In this document: piece after piece, positions 1-10,085 of the stretch
Layout of the letters: the number at the start of each line of letters is the position of its first letter
How positions within the stretch are numbered: position 1 is the first letter of the stretch
Assembly: GCF_004006395.2 (NCBI RefSeq)
Contig: NZ_CP029758.2
Location: 3,472,001 to 3,536,000 of the forward strand
Length of the DNA stretch: 64,000 nucleotides
Source of the DNA: Clostridium sp. AWRP
Lineage (GTDB): Bacteria > Bacillota > Clostridia > Clostridiales > Clostridiaceae
Reading direction: 5' to 3'
Position numbers and translations under genes: made by a program
Notes under the pieces: model-generated
What the model was told of the DNA's origin: nothing
Seen by the model: the letters and a program-made list of their open reading frames with translations, nothing else
Databases searched by the model: none

Positions 1-732
1 ACTAAGATCTTTTAAACATACTCCATCTTTTTCAACTTTTACTCCAGTTATATTGAGTCCATGTAGTTTCATAATTTTAATTGCAGTATTATGAGTTGGA
101 TTTTCACACAGTATCTTGTCTCCCCTGTCTGTAAGGCAAGATAATATTAAATCAAATCCTTCTGTAAATCCATTTGTTATGAGTATATCCTTTTCCTTTG
201 TACAAACTCCTTTACTTTCCATATATTTAAGCAAATATTGAATAAGGGGTCTATAACCTTTAGCATATCCATAATTCAACACTTTTTCTCCTTCTATAGA
301 CATACGATTTAAAAAAGCTTTTTTAAATTCATCTACATTAAAAAGTTTTTCATCAGGGGCTATACTTTTAAAGGATATCATTCCTTTTTCCCATTTTGCT
401 TCATGTTTTACTATATCTAATCTTTCAGAAAGTTTGCCATATTGATTTACTTTGTCTTCCCAATCTATACTCCACTTTTCCTGAAAATCTACTTTTACAT
501 CCGATACAAAGGTACCCCTTCCTTTTTTCATGTATACAAATCCTTCATCTTGCAAAAATTCATAAGCATACATTACACTATTTCTACTTATTTTTAACAT
601 TGAAGCCATCTCTCTTGTGGAAGGAAGTTTTTCTCCACTTCTAAGCATACCTTTCAGTATCATATCTTTAATATAATCTTTTAGCTGTATATATACAAGC
701 CTCTCTTTATTTATCTTCAGTTCCGAAAACAT
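1..732 (-). CDS. MocR/PdxR-type GntR regulator with aminotransferase-like domain (partial)
   Basis: The reading frame starts at 732 and runs off the left edge, leaving 244 residues. Residues 1-75 form a GntR winged helix (GEKLPSTREMASMLKISRNS, then SVMYAYEFLQDEGFVY). From about residue 110 the chain becomes a PLP aminotransferase-like domain, with LNYGYAKGYRPLIQYL and LITNGFTEGFDLIL. The family binds DNA through the N-terminus and senses PLP or amino compounds through the fold-type I domain. The catalytic lysine lies outside the window. It is divergent from the Pip gene pair and could regulate it, though this is only positional inference. Confidence 0.88.
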   Translation of the reverse strand, partial: MFSELKINKERLVYIQLKDYIKDMILKGMLRSGEKLPSTREMASMLKISRNSVMYAYEFLQDEGFVYMKKGRGTFVSDVKVDFQEKWSIDWEDKVNQYGKLSERLDIVKHEAKWEKGMISFKSIAPDEKLFNVDEFKKAFLNRMSIEGEKVLNYGYAKGYRPLIQYLLKYMESKGVCTKEKDILITNGFTEGFDLILSCLTDRGDKILCENPTHNTAIKIMKLHGLNITGVKVEKDGVCLKDLS

Positions 733-802
733 GACACGTTTCACCTCAAATATATTCTTGCACAATTTTACTAATAAATAAAGAATAACATATAAATAAG
801 TT

Positions 803-848
803 ATTGACATATATTAAAAAAAATGTTTCAATAATGCTGACTGGTCAG
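803..848 (+). promoter_or_regulatory. promoter and CTGAC-TG-GTCAG palindrome upstream of the pip operon
   Basis: A TTGACA -35 candidate near 803 is followed about 17-20 bases later by an AT-rich -10 region. The perfect palindrome CTGACTGGTCAG (837-848) lies immediately downstream. Such short GTCA palindromes are typical operators of TetR-family repressors. No TetR gene is adjacent here, so the cognate regulator is unknown. Confidence 0.5.
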
Positions 849-935
849 TTAATATTTAACTACTATGTAATTTCATTACTTAAAATAATTTTTCCATGTG
901 TTTAGTATATATATTTACAATAGGAGGATTCATAT

Positions 936-3098
936 ATGATAAGAACTATTATAAAAATTTTTAAAACAGATATGAGAAGTATTTTTAAAAATAAAATGAC
1001 AATGTTGATTGTTGCAGGTGTATGTATTCTTCCCTCTCTCTATGCATGGGTCAATATAAAAGCATGTTGGGATCCTTATGGAAATACAAGCAGCATTCCT
1101 GTTGCCATAGTTAACGAGGACAAGGGTACGAACTTGAAATGGAAAAATTTAAATGCAGGAAATAAGATTGTAGAAAAATTAAAAAATAACCATAAAATAG
1201 GGTGGAAGTTTGTAAATGCTAAAAATGCGGATATGGGTATTATAGATGGTACATACTATGCCATGATAAAAATTCCAGAAGATTTTTCAAAAAATATTAC
1301 AAGCATAACATCAGATGCTCCTAAAAAAACTCAAATCATTTATAAAGTGAATACAAAGAATAGTCCTGTAGCTCTTAAAATAACTGATGCAGCTAGAAAC
1401 ACACTGGCAGAACAGATAAAATCAAGCTTTATATATACAGTAAATCAAACTATATTTTCTTCTTTGAACGTTCTTGGTAAAAATGCAGAAAATGATGAAC
1501 AAAACATTATAAATTTGAAGGATGAAATAATAAAATTAAGTGACAATATGAATATTATAACAGATGTCCTTGAAGGCATAAGCGATGATTCAAATGATTT
1601 GAATTCGACGCTTTCTGAGATTAAATCAGGTATTCCTATGATAAATTCAAGAATATCTACTTTAGAAAATAGTAATGAAACCAACAGCTCATCTGTACTA
1701 TTCCTTCAGTCTTCTATGAATAATACCTTTGATGACATTGAAATTAATTTAAATACCTCAAAAACTGATATGTATAGAATTCAAAATTTGATATTAAATC
1801 TTAATTCAGCAGCCTCAAATTCGAAGTACTCAAATATAAATACCACTGTAACTAAAATTAATTATGAGATAAATATCTTATACAATAAAATCAACTCCAC
1901 CATTAACATTCTTGAAAAATTTAATAATTTTAAGAACGATGACAATATATCAAGCCTTATAAATTTATTAAAAAATACTAGAAATTCACTAAATACAGAG
2001 AAAAGCAAAATAAGCAATATTGAAAGCCAGTTTGAAAGTTCAAATGAAATAAATAAAGATTTGATTAATTCAGTAACAAATGACACTGCAAATTTAAATC
2101 AGCAATTAATAGATGAAAGCAATGAATACAACGGACAGGTAAGAAAAAACTTGAATTCTACAGCAGCTGAACTTATTGAATCCACAAATAAAGCTTCTTC
2201 TGTTTTAAAATCCGTACAGAATCTTACTTCCTATGGAGATAGTTCTATAGATATGTTAATAAACGGAAGTAATCTGACAGCAAATTCATCCAGTAAACTA
2301 AACAATAGATTACTGGAATTCAAGGGTATTGTTAACAAGTTGGCAGATAAACTCAAACTGGTAACTAATAATGACATAATACAGATAATAACCATATTGC
2401 AAAATAATCCTGACTTTATGGGAAACGCAGCGTCAAGTCCCTTTAATATCAAGGAACAGAATATATACACTATTTCAAACTTTGGCTCCTCCATGGCTCC
2501 AGCTTATACTACACTTTCAATCTGGATTGGTTCTATTATTCTTGTATCCATTTTTAAAACAGATGCAGACAGATTTAAAGGCGATGAAGGTTTTAGCACA
2601 AAAGAAAGATATCTTGGTAAAATGAGTACTTTTATAGCTTTTGCATTAGTACAGGGATTTATAGTTGCTGTTGGGGACAAACTTTTGCTAAATGTCCAAA
2701 TGGTAAATGTATTTTTAATGATAATGGTAGCACTAGTTTCATCTTTTACTTTTACTGTAATAACTTACACTCTTGTTTCCATGTTTGGAAACTTAGGGAA
2801 GGCTATATCCATTGTTTTGCTTATAACTCAAATATCAGGAAGTGGGGCTACTTATCCTATACAACTTGATCCACTTATTTTTAGAATAATACAGCCTTTG
2901 TTTCCATTTACCTATTCAGTAAACGGATTCAGAGAAGCCATAGCAGGGCCTCTTATAAGTACTGTAGCTATGGATTTTACATTTATGCTTTTAATTTCAA
3001 TGTGCTTTATACTATTTGGTATATTTTTAAAGAAACATTTGCAAGATAAAATCTATAAATTTAGAGCCAAGCTTACACAATCTGGTATGGGAGATTAA
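936..3098 (+). CDS. YhgE/Pip-family membrane protein 1
   Basis: 720 residues with the Pip/YhgE layout. An N-terminal membrane segment (about 20-40, then LPSLYAWVNIKACWDPYGNT) is followed by a long, Asn/Ser-rich, helical extracellular region (about 45-520) and five or six C-terminal membrane helices (about 525-705). The conserved FTYSVNGFREAIAGP lies before the last helices. The family is related to phage-infection protein Pip and to EsaA-like type VII secretion components and ABC-2 type permeases. The exact role is unknown. AGGAGG precedes the ATG. It is the first gene of a two-gene unit with its paralogue. Confidence 0.9.
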   Translation: MIRTIIKIFKTDMRSIFKNKMTMLIVAGVCILPSLYAWVNIKACWDPYGNTSSIPVAIVNEDKGTNLKWKNLNAGNKIVEKLKNNHKIGWKFVNAKNADMGIIDGTYYAMIKIPEDFSKNITSITSDAPKKTQIIYKVNTKNSPVALKITDAARNTLAEQIKSSFIYTVNQTIFSSLNVLGKNAENDEQNIINLKDEIIKLSDNMNIITDVLEGISDDSNDLNSTLSEIKSGIPMINSRISTLENSNETNSSSVLFLQSSMNNTFDDIEINLNTSKTDMYRIQNLILNLNSAASNSKYSNINTTVTKINYEINILYNKINSTINILEKFNNFKNDDNISSLINLLKNTRNSLNTEKSKISNIESQFESSNEINKDLINSVTNDTANLNQQLIDESNEYNGQVRKNLNSTAAELIESTNKASSVLKSVQNLTSYGDSSIDMLINGSNLTANSSSKLNNRLLEFKGIVNKLADKLKLVTNNDIIQIITILQNNPDFMGNAASSPFNIKEQNIYTISNFGSSMAPAYTTLSIWIGSIILVSIFKTDADRFKGDEGFSTKERYLGKMSTFIAFALVQGFIVAVGDKLLLNVQMVNVFLMIMVALVSSFTFTVITYTLVSMFGNLGKAISIVLLITQISGSGATYPIQLDPLIFRIIQPLFPFTYSVNGFREAIAGPLISTVAMDFTFMLLISMCFILFGIFLKKHLQDKIYKFRAKLTQSGMGD

Positions 3099-3130
3099 AC
3101 AATATTAATTTTATACAAGGAGGGAATATA

Positions 3131-5290
3131 TTGAAGGTAGTATTCAAATTATTAAAAAGGGATTTTAAAAATATAATAAAAACTCCATCAGTACTTGCCT
3201 TAATTTTATTATTGTGTATCCTGCCATCTCCCTATGCCTGGATTAGCATTAAAGCCTCATGGAATCCTTATGCCAATACAAATAGAATGCCTATAGGCGT
3301 AGTAAATAATGACGGTGGTACAACTTTTAATGGGAAAAATATAAATGTTGGAAATGAAATAGTTAAGAGCTTAAAGAAAAACAATTCCATAAATTGGATT
3401 TTTGTAGATGACTGGCAGGGAAATTATAACCTTAATTCAGGTAAATATTATTCACTTATAGAGATACCTGCTGACTTTTCCAGTAAACTTTCCACTTTAA
3501 TTACAGCATCTCCTGAAAAGCCTAATATAATATATAAATCCAATGAAAAGCTAAATGGAATAGCCACTAAAATTACGGATTCAGCTAAAACTTCTCTATC
3601 AGATAATATAAAAAGCTCTCTTGCAAAATCAGTAAACAAAGAAGCTCTCAAACTACTAAACTCTACAGGTAAAAAGCTTGAAACGGACAAGCCTGAAATT
3701 TTACAGTTAAAGGATACATTACCTGAAGCCGTATCCACTGTAAATGATATAAAAAATCATATATCACAAGAAAACTCTAACTCGAAAAGTCTTCAGCAAT
3801 ATCTAAGTGGAGTTCAAACAGATTTGCCAAAGTTGTCCAAAGAGATAACCAATCTCCATAATATTGTAGCACAGAGCAGAACACTAACTTTATCTACCAA
3901 ACAATCTTTAAATTCTATGCAAAATGATTTGAATAAAGATATAAATGAAATTGAATCAAAAGAAAATCAAGTTCAACTTTTGTTTAACAACCTACAAAAT
4001 ATAAATAATACCGATGCTGGTAAAAGTTCATCCACAAGCATTATAGGAAATATGACTAATTTAAATAATTCTTTAATGGACAAAGTAGATATGGATATTA
4101 AAATTCTAAATGAGATAAATGAAATTACAAATACTAATATAACAAATAATCTTACAAATTCATTGAAATCACTAAGAAATTCATTAAATACTGAAAACCA
4201 TTATTTAGTGGAGTTAAAAGATTTAATAAATAGCAATTCTTCACAAGATAGTATTAATCAAGTTATATATGAATCTTCATCATTAAGTAGTGAATTATCG
4301 GAAGATATAAGCAATATATCAGATATGTTTTATTCAGGAACATATGAATCCATGAATTTATTATCAGACGCATTGACAGCCAATTTAGATAGTATTGATT
4401 CAGTACTTAGTGCAACTGGACAATTGCTACCTGAATTAAATCTTGTGGCAAACTCAGGAATATCAAGCAGTAAAAATTTAGTCAATCAAAGGAACAGGTT
4501 AAATAAGAAATTAATAGACATCCAAAATAACTTGAACAAATTAAGCAATAAACTGAAGGATTTAAACGATGAAAACTTAACTTCAATAATAAATATAATG
4601 GAAAAGGATCCTAATAAAATATCAGATTTTATATCATCACCTATTGAGGTAAAAAGTATCGAACTATACAATTCAGGTCTTTTTGGATATGGAATAACGC
4701 CTTTTTACACTACTCTTGCAATATGGGTGGGAGTTTTGCTACTATGCTCCATACTAACACTAAAATGTAAAGATCTCGAAAGTGGAGAAAAAGTTAAATT
4801 GTCACATAAATATTTTTCGAAATTGCTTCTGTTTTTAATAATATCAATTATACAAACTACCATTATAACTTTAGGAGACATATATATAGTAGGAATAAAG
4901 CCTGAAAATTCATGGCTTATGATGGGATTTGCATTTACCTGCAGCTTTACTTTCACTATTATTGTAGTTACATTGGTATCTATTATGGGTAACATTGGGA
5001 AAGCCGCTGCAGTTGTAATAATGGTCTTTCAAATTGCAGGGGCAGGAGGACTTTATCCTGTAAAAACCTTACCTCAGATATTTGGAGTACTAGAACCACT
5101 TTGGCCTTTTACATATGCTATAAATGGATTCAGGGAAGCTATAGCAGGACCTATTTGGAGTAATGTGTATAAGGATTTTCTCACTTTAATGGCTTTTGCA
5201 GGTGCATTTTTGATTATTGCTGTCTTAAAAAAGCCTCTTCACAAATTAACTGATAAAGCAGAGGGTGAATTCAAAGAATCAGGCTTATAG
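3131..5290 (+). CDS. YhgE/Pip-family membrane protein 2
   Basis: 719 residues, paralogous to the upstream gene over its whole length. It has the LPSPYAWISIKASWNPYANT start block, a long variable ectodomain and a C-terminal membrane domain ending with FTYAINGFREAIAGP. It begins with TTG at 3131 behind AAGGAGGG, 32 bases after the stop of the first copy, so the two are co-transcribed. The variable part is the helical ectodomain, while the membrane ends are well conserved. A paired or heteromeric surface complex is plausible but not demonstrated. Confidence 0.9.
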   Translation: MKVVFKLLKRDFKNIIKTPSVLALILLLCILPSPYAWISIKASWNPYANTNRMPIGVVNNDGGTTFNGKNINVGNEIVKSLKKNNSINWIFVDDWQGNYNLNSGKYYSLIEIPADFSSKLSTLITASPEKPNIIYKSNEKLNGIATKITDSAKTSLSDNIKSSLAKSVNKEALKLLNSTGKKLETDKPEILQLKDTLPEAVSTVNDIKNHISQENSNSKSLQQYLSGVQTDLPKLSKEITNLHNIVAQSRTLTLSTKQSLNSMQNDLNKDINEIESKENQVQLLFNNLQNINNTDAGKSSSTSIIGNMTNLNNSLMDKVDMDIKILNEINEITNTNITNNLTNSLKSLRNSLNTENHYLVELKDLINSNSSQDSINQVIYESSSLSSELSEDISNISDMFYSGTYESMNLLSDALTANLDSIDSVLSATGQLLPELNLVANSGISSSKNLVNQRNRLNKKLIDIQNNLNKLSNKLKDLNDENLTSIINIMEKDPNKISDFISSPIEVKSIELYNSGLFGYGITPFYTTLAIWVGVLLLCSILTLKCKDLESGEKVKLSHKYFSKLLLFLIISIIQTTIITLGDIYIVGIKPENSWLMMGFAFTCSFTFTIIVVTLVSIMGNIGKAAAVVIMVFQIAGAGGLYPVKTLPQIFGVLEPLWPFTYAINGFREAIAGPIWSNVYKDFLTLMAFAGAFLIIAVLKKPLHKLTDKAEGEFKESGL

Positions 5291-5493
5291 TAATACCAAC
5301 AATTATATAATTAACTTGATAACAAATAATTATAGTATAATATGTTTATATGATAATGCAGTTAAATTGGAAGCTTTTAATGGAGATTTTTATAAGAAAG
5401 CTTCATATATGGCAAAAGATAAAAATGTAATATGGACAACTTTATTACAGAATTATTTATGAGCTAGATAAATTATGAGAGATGAGGTTATAA

Positions 5494-5520
5494 TTTGATT
5501 ATAAATTAATTGAAATCAAA
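5494..5520 (+). promoter_or_regulatory. inverted repeat upstream of cat
   Basis: TTTGATT and AATCAAA form perfect 7-base arms around a 13-base spacer, ending 15 bases before the acetyltransferase ATG. The position suits an operator or a leader hairpin. No regulator is assigned. Confidence 0.3.
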
Positions 5521-5535
5521 TAGAGGTATAATCAT

Positions 5536-6210
5536 ATGAATACAAGTTTTCATACTATTGACATGGAGACATGGCCAAGAGCACACACATATAATTATTT
5601 TACAAAAACGGTATCAACACTTATTTATTCTATTAACGTAAAGGTTGATGTTACAATCCTTAAAGATACATTAAAAAGTAAAGGCTTAAAATTCTTTCCT
5701 ACATATCTTTATTTGGTAACCAGAGCTATTGGAAAACACCAGGAATTTCTTATGGCAATTCAAGATGATATGTTAGGATATTGGGATTGTCGAACTCCTT
5801 TTTATCCAATATTTCACAAAGATGATAAAACAATAACATTTCTTTGGACGGAATATGATGAGGATTTTGAGGTGTTTTATAAAAATTATATTTCAGACAT
5901 GAAACAGTATGGGAAGAGTCATGGTATTATGTTATCAAAGGAAGCACCACCTTCTAACAACTATATCATATCTTGTATTCCGTGGTTTAGTTTTAATAGT
6001 TTATCAATGCAATTGCAAAATGCAAAAAATTATTATGCACCAATTTTTGAATCTGGTGGATTTACTGAAACAAATGGTATAATTATGATGCCTTTATCTA
6101 TTACAGTTAATCATGCTGCAGTAGATGGTTATCATATAAAGATGCTTTTAGATGAATTACAATGGACAATGAATCATCCTGAAGTGTGGATTAAAGGTAC
6201 AGAAGTATAA
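5536..6210 (+). CDS. type A chloramphenicol O-acetyltransferase family protein
   Basis: 224 residues, the usual CAT length (about 215-220). The catalytic HxxxDG motif is present as NHAAVDGYH (His about 193). Other typical family blocks are FFPTYLYLVTRAI and FPWF-like SCIPWFSFNSLS. CAT trimers transfer acetyl from acetyl-CoA to the 3-hydroxyl of chloramphenicol in the cytoplasm. Chromosomal CAT-like proteins are common in clostridia, and not all confer resistance. It stands alone, convergent with a frameshifted gene. Confidence 0.88.
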   Translation: MNTSFHTIDMETWPRAHTYNYFTKTVSTLIYSINVKVDVTILKDTLKSKGLKFFPTYLYLVTRAIGKHQEFLMAIQDDMLGYWDCRTPFYPIFHKDDKTITFLWTEYDEDFEVFYKNYISDMKQYGKSHGIMLSKEAPPSNNYIISCIPWFSFNSLSMQLQNAKNYYAPIFESGGFTETNGIIMMPLSITVNHAAVDGYHIKMLLDELQWTMNHPEVWIKGTEV

Positions 6211-6212
6211 AT

Positions 6213-6606
6213 TTAACTAACACAAAAGTGACAATAATATTTCACAATATTCTTATTTTGTCTATCATCAGCAGGCAATCCAATTTCATCTTCAACCTTC
6301 TTCGGTGTTAATATTTTATTGCCAATATATAGTGGTTTGTTTAATAAGATGCTCAGTAGTTTTGCGAAAGTGTTTAGATAACTTTTTTATATTATTAGAA
6401 TTTATAACAAGGTGCATATCATTATTTGAGGGTTCGTAATAGCGTTCTTGTATCATTCCATCATTCATATGCAAGCCATATTTATAAAAAAATGGATGCC
6501 AATAAGCAGGTACTTTATATGGGCAACAATGTAAATAACAACAAAGATACAAATATTTATACAAATAAGCATACCAGCCATAACGGTTATGTTTAAAACT
6601 ATCCAC
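6213..6606 (-). pseudogene. frameshifted gene of unknown function
   Basis: The frame from 6606 stops at 6316, but coding-like sequence continues in another frame (PLYIGNKILTPKKVEDEIGL) down to a TAA at 6213. One frameshift near 6318-6330 would join them into a protein of about 130 residues. The upstream part is Tyr-rich (YLYKYLYLCCYL) and may be out of frame too. I do not recognise the family. Resequencing would separate a true frameshift from a sequence error. Confidence 0.45.
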
Positions 6607-6847
6607 AACTAAATTGTAATTTGTGGAGTTATTTCAAATTATCTTATTTTGTTCCATATATAATTCTCCATAAAAGTTCTTCACATTATATTGTATGATA
6701 TTAACTCATATTGTTCTTAATTATTTCTACCAATTTTATAATTTTATTATGGAATTAATGTTTTCTATTACTGGGTATAAAGACATATTTATTAATCAAA
6801 TATTAATTATTATATAAAAATTTAAAATATGTATTATTTATAACTAA

Positions 6848-6973
6848 AAAATAAACTTATACTTCTGACATTTTTACAACCACAAGCACGATTAAATATT
6901 TTGACAAGTCTTAGTAGAAAATATTTAAATGCGCCTATTTATTGTAAAAATATCTATACGTATAAGCTTATTT
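6848..6973. repeat. intergenic inverted-repeat family, copy 1
   Basis: The left arm at 6848-6879 (containing aacttatac ... tttttacaa) is the near-complement of the right arm at 6942-6973. The inner sequence contains attaaatattttgacaagtc, also found in copies at 18361 and 23990. It lies in a 528-base gap between two minus-strand genes that otherwise shows nothing coding. Confidence 0.6.
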
Positions 6974-7000
6974 CAAGTTAGATTACTATATATAGTACTT

Positions 7001-7124
7001 TTAAGTAAAATTTGAACTTATACAAGGTGAATATGCTGCCAAAATTGAAGCCACATTTAAAATTTTTTTATAGTAGTGAAATTTGGCAGCATACTCCGCT
7101 GTATATGTAAACTTTTTACTTACA
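7001..7124. repeat. intergenic inverted-repeat family, copy 2
   Basis: Arms ttaagtaaaatttgaactta (7001-7020) and the complementary tail at 7103-7124 flank a central stem ATGCTGCCAAAATT/AAATTTGGCAGCAT. The order of blocks (cttatac, gaagc, tttaaa) matches the other copies but is the most diverged. It ends just after the metQ stop, so in RNA it may also act as a 3' hairpin. Confidence 0.5.
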
Positions 7125-7134
7125 ACTCTATTTT

Positions 7135-7956
7135 CTAAAATGCTGGAATTATGCTTCCATTATATTTTTCCTGTATAAACTTCTTAATTGATGGATCGTT
7201 AACAGCCTTTGCTAATGCCTTAATATAAGGTTTGTCTTTATTTTCTTTTTTAACAGCAATTATATTGGCATAAGGTGAATCCTTAGATTCTATGGCAATA
7301 GCATCTTTAAGTGGATTTAACTTTGCTTGAAGTGCATAGTTTGTATTTATAACTGCTGCATCTACTTCTGTTAAAGTTCTTGGAAGTTGTGGTGCATCAA
7401 GTTCCTGGAATTTTAAGTTTTTCTTATTTTCAGTTATATCCAATTTTGAAATAAGATCTCCGCTCTTTACTTTTATAATTCCTTCATGAGCCAATAACTT
7501 TAATGCTCTTGCACCATTTGTAGGATCATTTGGTATTGCAATTTCAGCACCATTTTTCAAATCTTTTAAACTCTTGATTTTATTAGAATAAACTCCCATA
7601 GGTTCAAGATGTACTTTTGCTACATAATCTAAATTTGTATTGTTCTTTTTATTGAATTCATTTAAATATGGAATATGCTGAAAGAAGTTTGCATCTATAT
7701 CTCCTGAATCCAAAGCCTTATTAGGAGTTACATAATCTGTAAACTGAACTATTTGTAAATCGTACCCTTGTTTCTTCAGTATAGGTTTTACCTTTTCTAA
7801 TATTTCAGCATGAGGCTGTGGAGATGCTCCTACTTTTATTACTTTTTTGTCGTCACCTTTACTACTGCTTGAAGAACTTGTACTGTTTTGAGCACCACAT
7901 CCAGCTAATGCCAAGATCAATGTTAGTGATAAAATAACTGTAATTAATTTTTTCAT
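7135..7956 (-). CDS. metQ: MetQ-type methionine ABC transporter substrate-binding lipoprotein
   Basis: 273 residues starting at MKKLITVILSLTLILALAGC. This is a lipoprotein signal with lipobox LAGC, then a Ser-rich linker. The NlpA/MetQ family motifs are present: VGASPQPHAEILE, DANFFQHIPYLNEFN and IAIPNDPTNGARAL. The start at 7956 is chosen because GGAGGG lies 8 bases upstream; a TTG at 7971 lies within that ribosome site. It binds D/L-methionine outside the membrane. No metN or metI is adjacent, so it must work with a permease encoded elsewhere. A SAM-I riboswitch precedes it. Confidence 0.92.
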   Translation of the reverse strand: MKKLITVILSLTLILALAGCGAQNSTSSSSSSKGDDKKVIKVGASPQPHAEILEKVKPILKKQGYDLQIVQFTDYVTPNKALDSGDIDANFFQHIPYLNEFNKKNNTNLDYVAKVHLEPMGVYSNKIKSLKDLKNGAEIAIPNDPTNGARALKLLAHEGIIKVKSGDLISKLDITENKKNLKFQELDAPQLPRTLTEVDAAVINTNYALQAKLNPLKDAIAIESKDSPYANIIAVKKENKDKPYIKALAKAVNDPSIKKFIQEKYNGSIIPAF

Positions 7957-8052
7957 TTTGCTTCCCTCCAATTATAAAATAATAGACAATTTCTAAGCAT
8001 TAAGCTGAAATATAAAATTTTCATATCATATTTTCAATTTAAAACCAAATAA

Positions 8053-8200
8053 AGCTCGAGGAACAACCTCGAGCTAAAAATCTCAATGATCCTCTCATCT
8101 TCCAGCTTATGCTGCAGGAATTAGCACCACTATACTATTAAAAATAGTATTGGTTGCCGGGCTTCATAGGGCCAGTCCCTCCACCTCTCTTGATAAGTTA
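8053..8200 (-). promoter_or_regulatory. SAM-I (S-box) riboswitch with terminator
   Basis: The minus strand reads CTTATCAAGAGAGGTGGAGG, then GGGACTGGCCC, then TGAAGCCCGGCAACC, which is the conserved S-box core. The P1 arms are CTTATC (8192-8197) and GATGAG (8093-8098). The terminator stem AGCTCGAGG/CCTCGAGCT (8053-8075) is followed by a U-rich tract. High SAM is expected to favour the terminator and switch off metQ. Confidence 0.95.
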
Positions 8201-8269
8201 ATATTAAATTTTGTTAACTTGTGATTTACATTATAACAGCGAAATTTAAAGATGTCAACAACATTATTG

Positions 8270-9727
8270 CTATTTTATCGCAATTTTCCCTGCAACTATC
8301 ATATATATACTTATAACTGCAAGAATTACTAAAATTGTTACTACACCTTTTTCTATATTTGTAAAAGCAGTTGTATTTCCCTCTTTTCTAGCTTTATAAA
8401 AAACTAAAATTCCACCTGAAAATAATATAGTAAGAAGAAGCATATAACTTAAGCCTGCTGCATATATAAGCCAAACTGCATATATAACTGACAATCCCGA
8501 TATAGCCATATCTCTAATTCTTGTATTATCACCTGCAATATATGTCTCCTTAGTAATAGTTAATTTTAGAGCATACAATGCACTAAAAAAATATGGTACT
8601 AATACGGCAGAACTTGCAATAGCGTATAGTATCTGATACGAACTTTTAGAAAAGAAAGCCCATATTAAGAAAACTTGAGTTACTATATTTGTAACCAAAA
8701 GCGCATTTTTAGGTGCTCCATTTGCATTTTCTTCTGTAAAAAACTTTGGAAATGCTTTACCTTTGCCTGCAGAATATGACAATTCTGAACATATCAAAGT
8801 CCATCCAAGAAATGCACCTAATAATGATATTATTAAACCTACATTTACTACTACAGCACCCGATTTACCAACCATATATTCTAGTGCATATGCCATAGAA
8901 GGGCTCTTTAATCCAGCCAATTGAGCTTGTTCCATTGTACCAAGTGCCAATAATGATACTAAAACATAAATAATAAGTACTCCTAGTAATCCTACTATAG
9001 TGGCTTTACTGATATCCTTTCTTACTTTTGCTTGCTTTGAAAATACAACTGCACTTTCTATACCAATAAATGCCCACAAGGTTATAAGCATTGTACCCTT
9101 TACCTGTGTCAATACGCTTCCAAGATTAGTGCTCATATTTCCCCAAAAATCCAAGTTGAATATATTAACTTTAAACATAATTATTGATACTATTATAAAT
9201 ACAAATATAGGTATAAGTTTTCCAATAGTAGTTAAAACGTTTACCCATGCAGCTGTTTTTACACCTTTTAATATAAGTGCATTAACACCCCATATTAATA
9301 TAGATTCACCTATTAGCGCAGATAAATTGTTTCCATTTCCAAATACAGGAAAGAAATATCCTATTGTACAAAAAAGCATAACCAAATATGAAACATCGCC
9401 TAACATCGAGCTAACCCAGTGTCCCCAAGCACAATTAAATCCTGTATATTCTCCGAAACCTTCTTTAGCATAGCTATATATACCGCAGTCCAAATCTGGT
9501 TTCCGCTGAGATAAATTTTGAAATACATAACCAAGTGTAAACATTCCAACTCCAGTAATAATCCATGCTATAATAATTGCACCTGGACTTGCTACCTTTG
9601 CCATATCTGCTGGAAAAGAAAAAGCCCCACCACCAATTATAGAACCAATTACTAATCCAATTAAAGGTACAAGTCCCAATTTTCCTTCTCCTTGGTTTTG
9701 TACACTACCTTCTATACTACTTTGCAT
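8270..9727 (-). CDS. arcD: arginine/ornithine antiporter (APC family)
   Basis: 485 residues from the ATG at 9727, which has AAGGAGGAG upstream; the longer frame to 9754 lacks a ribosome site. About 12-13 membrane helices are visible. The family block LIGLVIGSIIGGGAFSFPAD contains the APC substrate-binding GSIIGGG loop, followed by CGIYSYAKEGFGEYTGFNCA. It exchanges extracellular arginine for ornithine in the arginine deiminase pathway. It follows arcC and argF on the same strand, which supports the specificity. No arcA is present in the window. Confidence 0.88.
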   Translation of the reverse strand: MQSSIEGSVQNQGEGKLGLVPLIGLVIGSIIGGGAFSFPADMAKVASPGAIIIAWIITGVGMFTLGYVFQNLSQRKPDLDCGIYSYAKEGFGEYTGFNCAWGHWVSSMLGDVSYLVMLFCTIGYFFPVFGNGNNLSALIGESILIWGVNALILKGVKTAAWVNVLTTIGKLIPIFVFIIVSIIMFKVNIFNLDFWGNMSTNLGSVLTQVKGTMLITLWAFIGIESAVVFSKQAKVRKDISKATIVGLLGVLIIYVLVSLLALGTMEQAQLAGLKSPSMAYALEYMVGKSGAVVVNVGLIISLLGAFLGWTLICSELSYSAGKGKAFPKFFTEENANGAPKNALLVTNIVTQVFLIWAFFSKSSYQILYAIASSAVLVPYFFSALYALKLTITKETYIAGDNTRIRDMAISGLSVIYAVWLIYAAGLSYMLLLTILFSGGILVFYKARKEGNTTAFTNIEKGVVTILVILAVISIYMIVAGKIAIK

Positions 9728-9877
9728 ACTAACACTCCTCCTTATAAACATCAATAATCTTTTGTAAAACTAAGTAAGCGTTAACTTTGTGACTTTCATA
9801 TAAAAATTTCTAAATTTGATACTTATTTTTGAATAAAATATGCGGTAACTTTATGTCTAGAAATCATTTTTATTTAT

Positions 9878-9916
9878 AAAATTACTGCCAGATAAATTAT
9901 ATATGGCAGTAATTTT
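9878..9916 (-). terminator. hairpin between arcC and arcD
   Basis: AAAATTACTGCCA and TGGCAGTAATTTT form a perfect 13-bp stem around a 13-base loop in the 358-base gap. The tail is only moderately U-rich on either strand. It may be a partial terminator that lowers arcD relative to arcC, or a stabilising hairpin. Nothing else was recognised in the gap. Confidence 0.55.
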
Positions 9917-10085
9917 ATAATCTAACATTTCCTTATCTCAACTTTACTTTATTAGTAAATTCCCTATGCTATATAGATATTTACTAAGTAAGATAATAAA
10001 TATACTTTTGTTAAATATTCATTATGCTATACAAACACTACAGCATATAATATATTTTTAATTAGATTGCATTTGTTCGTTAAAA

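Noticed and set aside
5265..5462. A 65-codon open frame overlapping the end of the second Pip gene
   Set aside because: It has no ribosome site, an Asn/Ile/Tyr-rich composition typical of AT-rich non-coding DNA and no recognisable motif.
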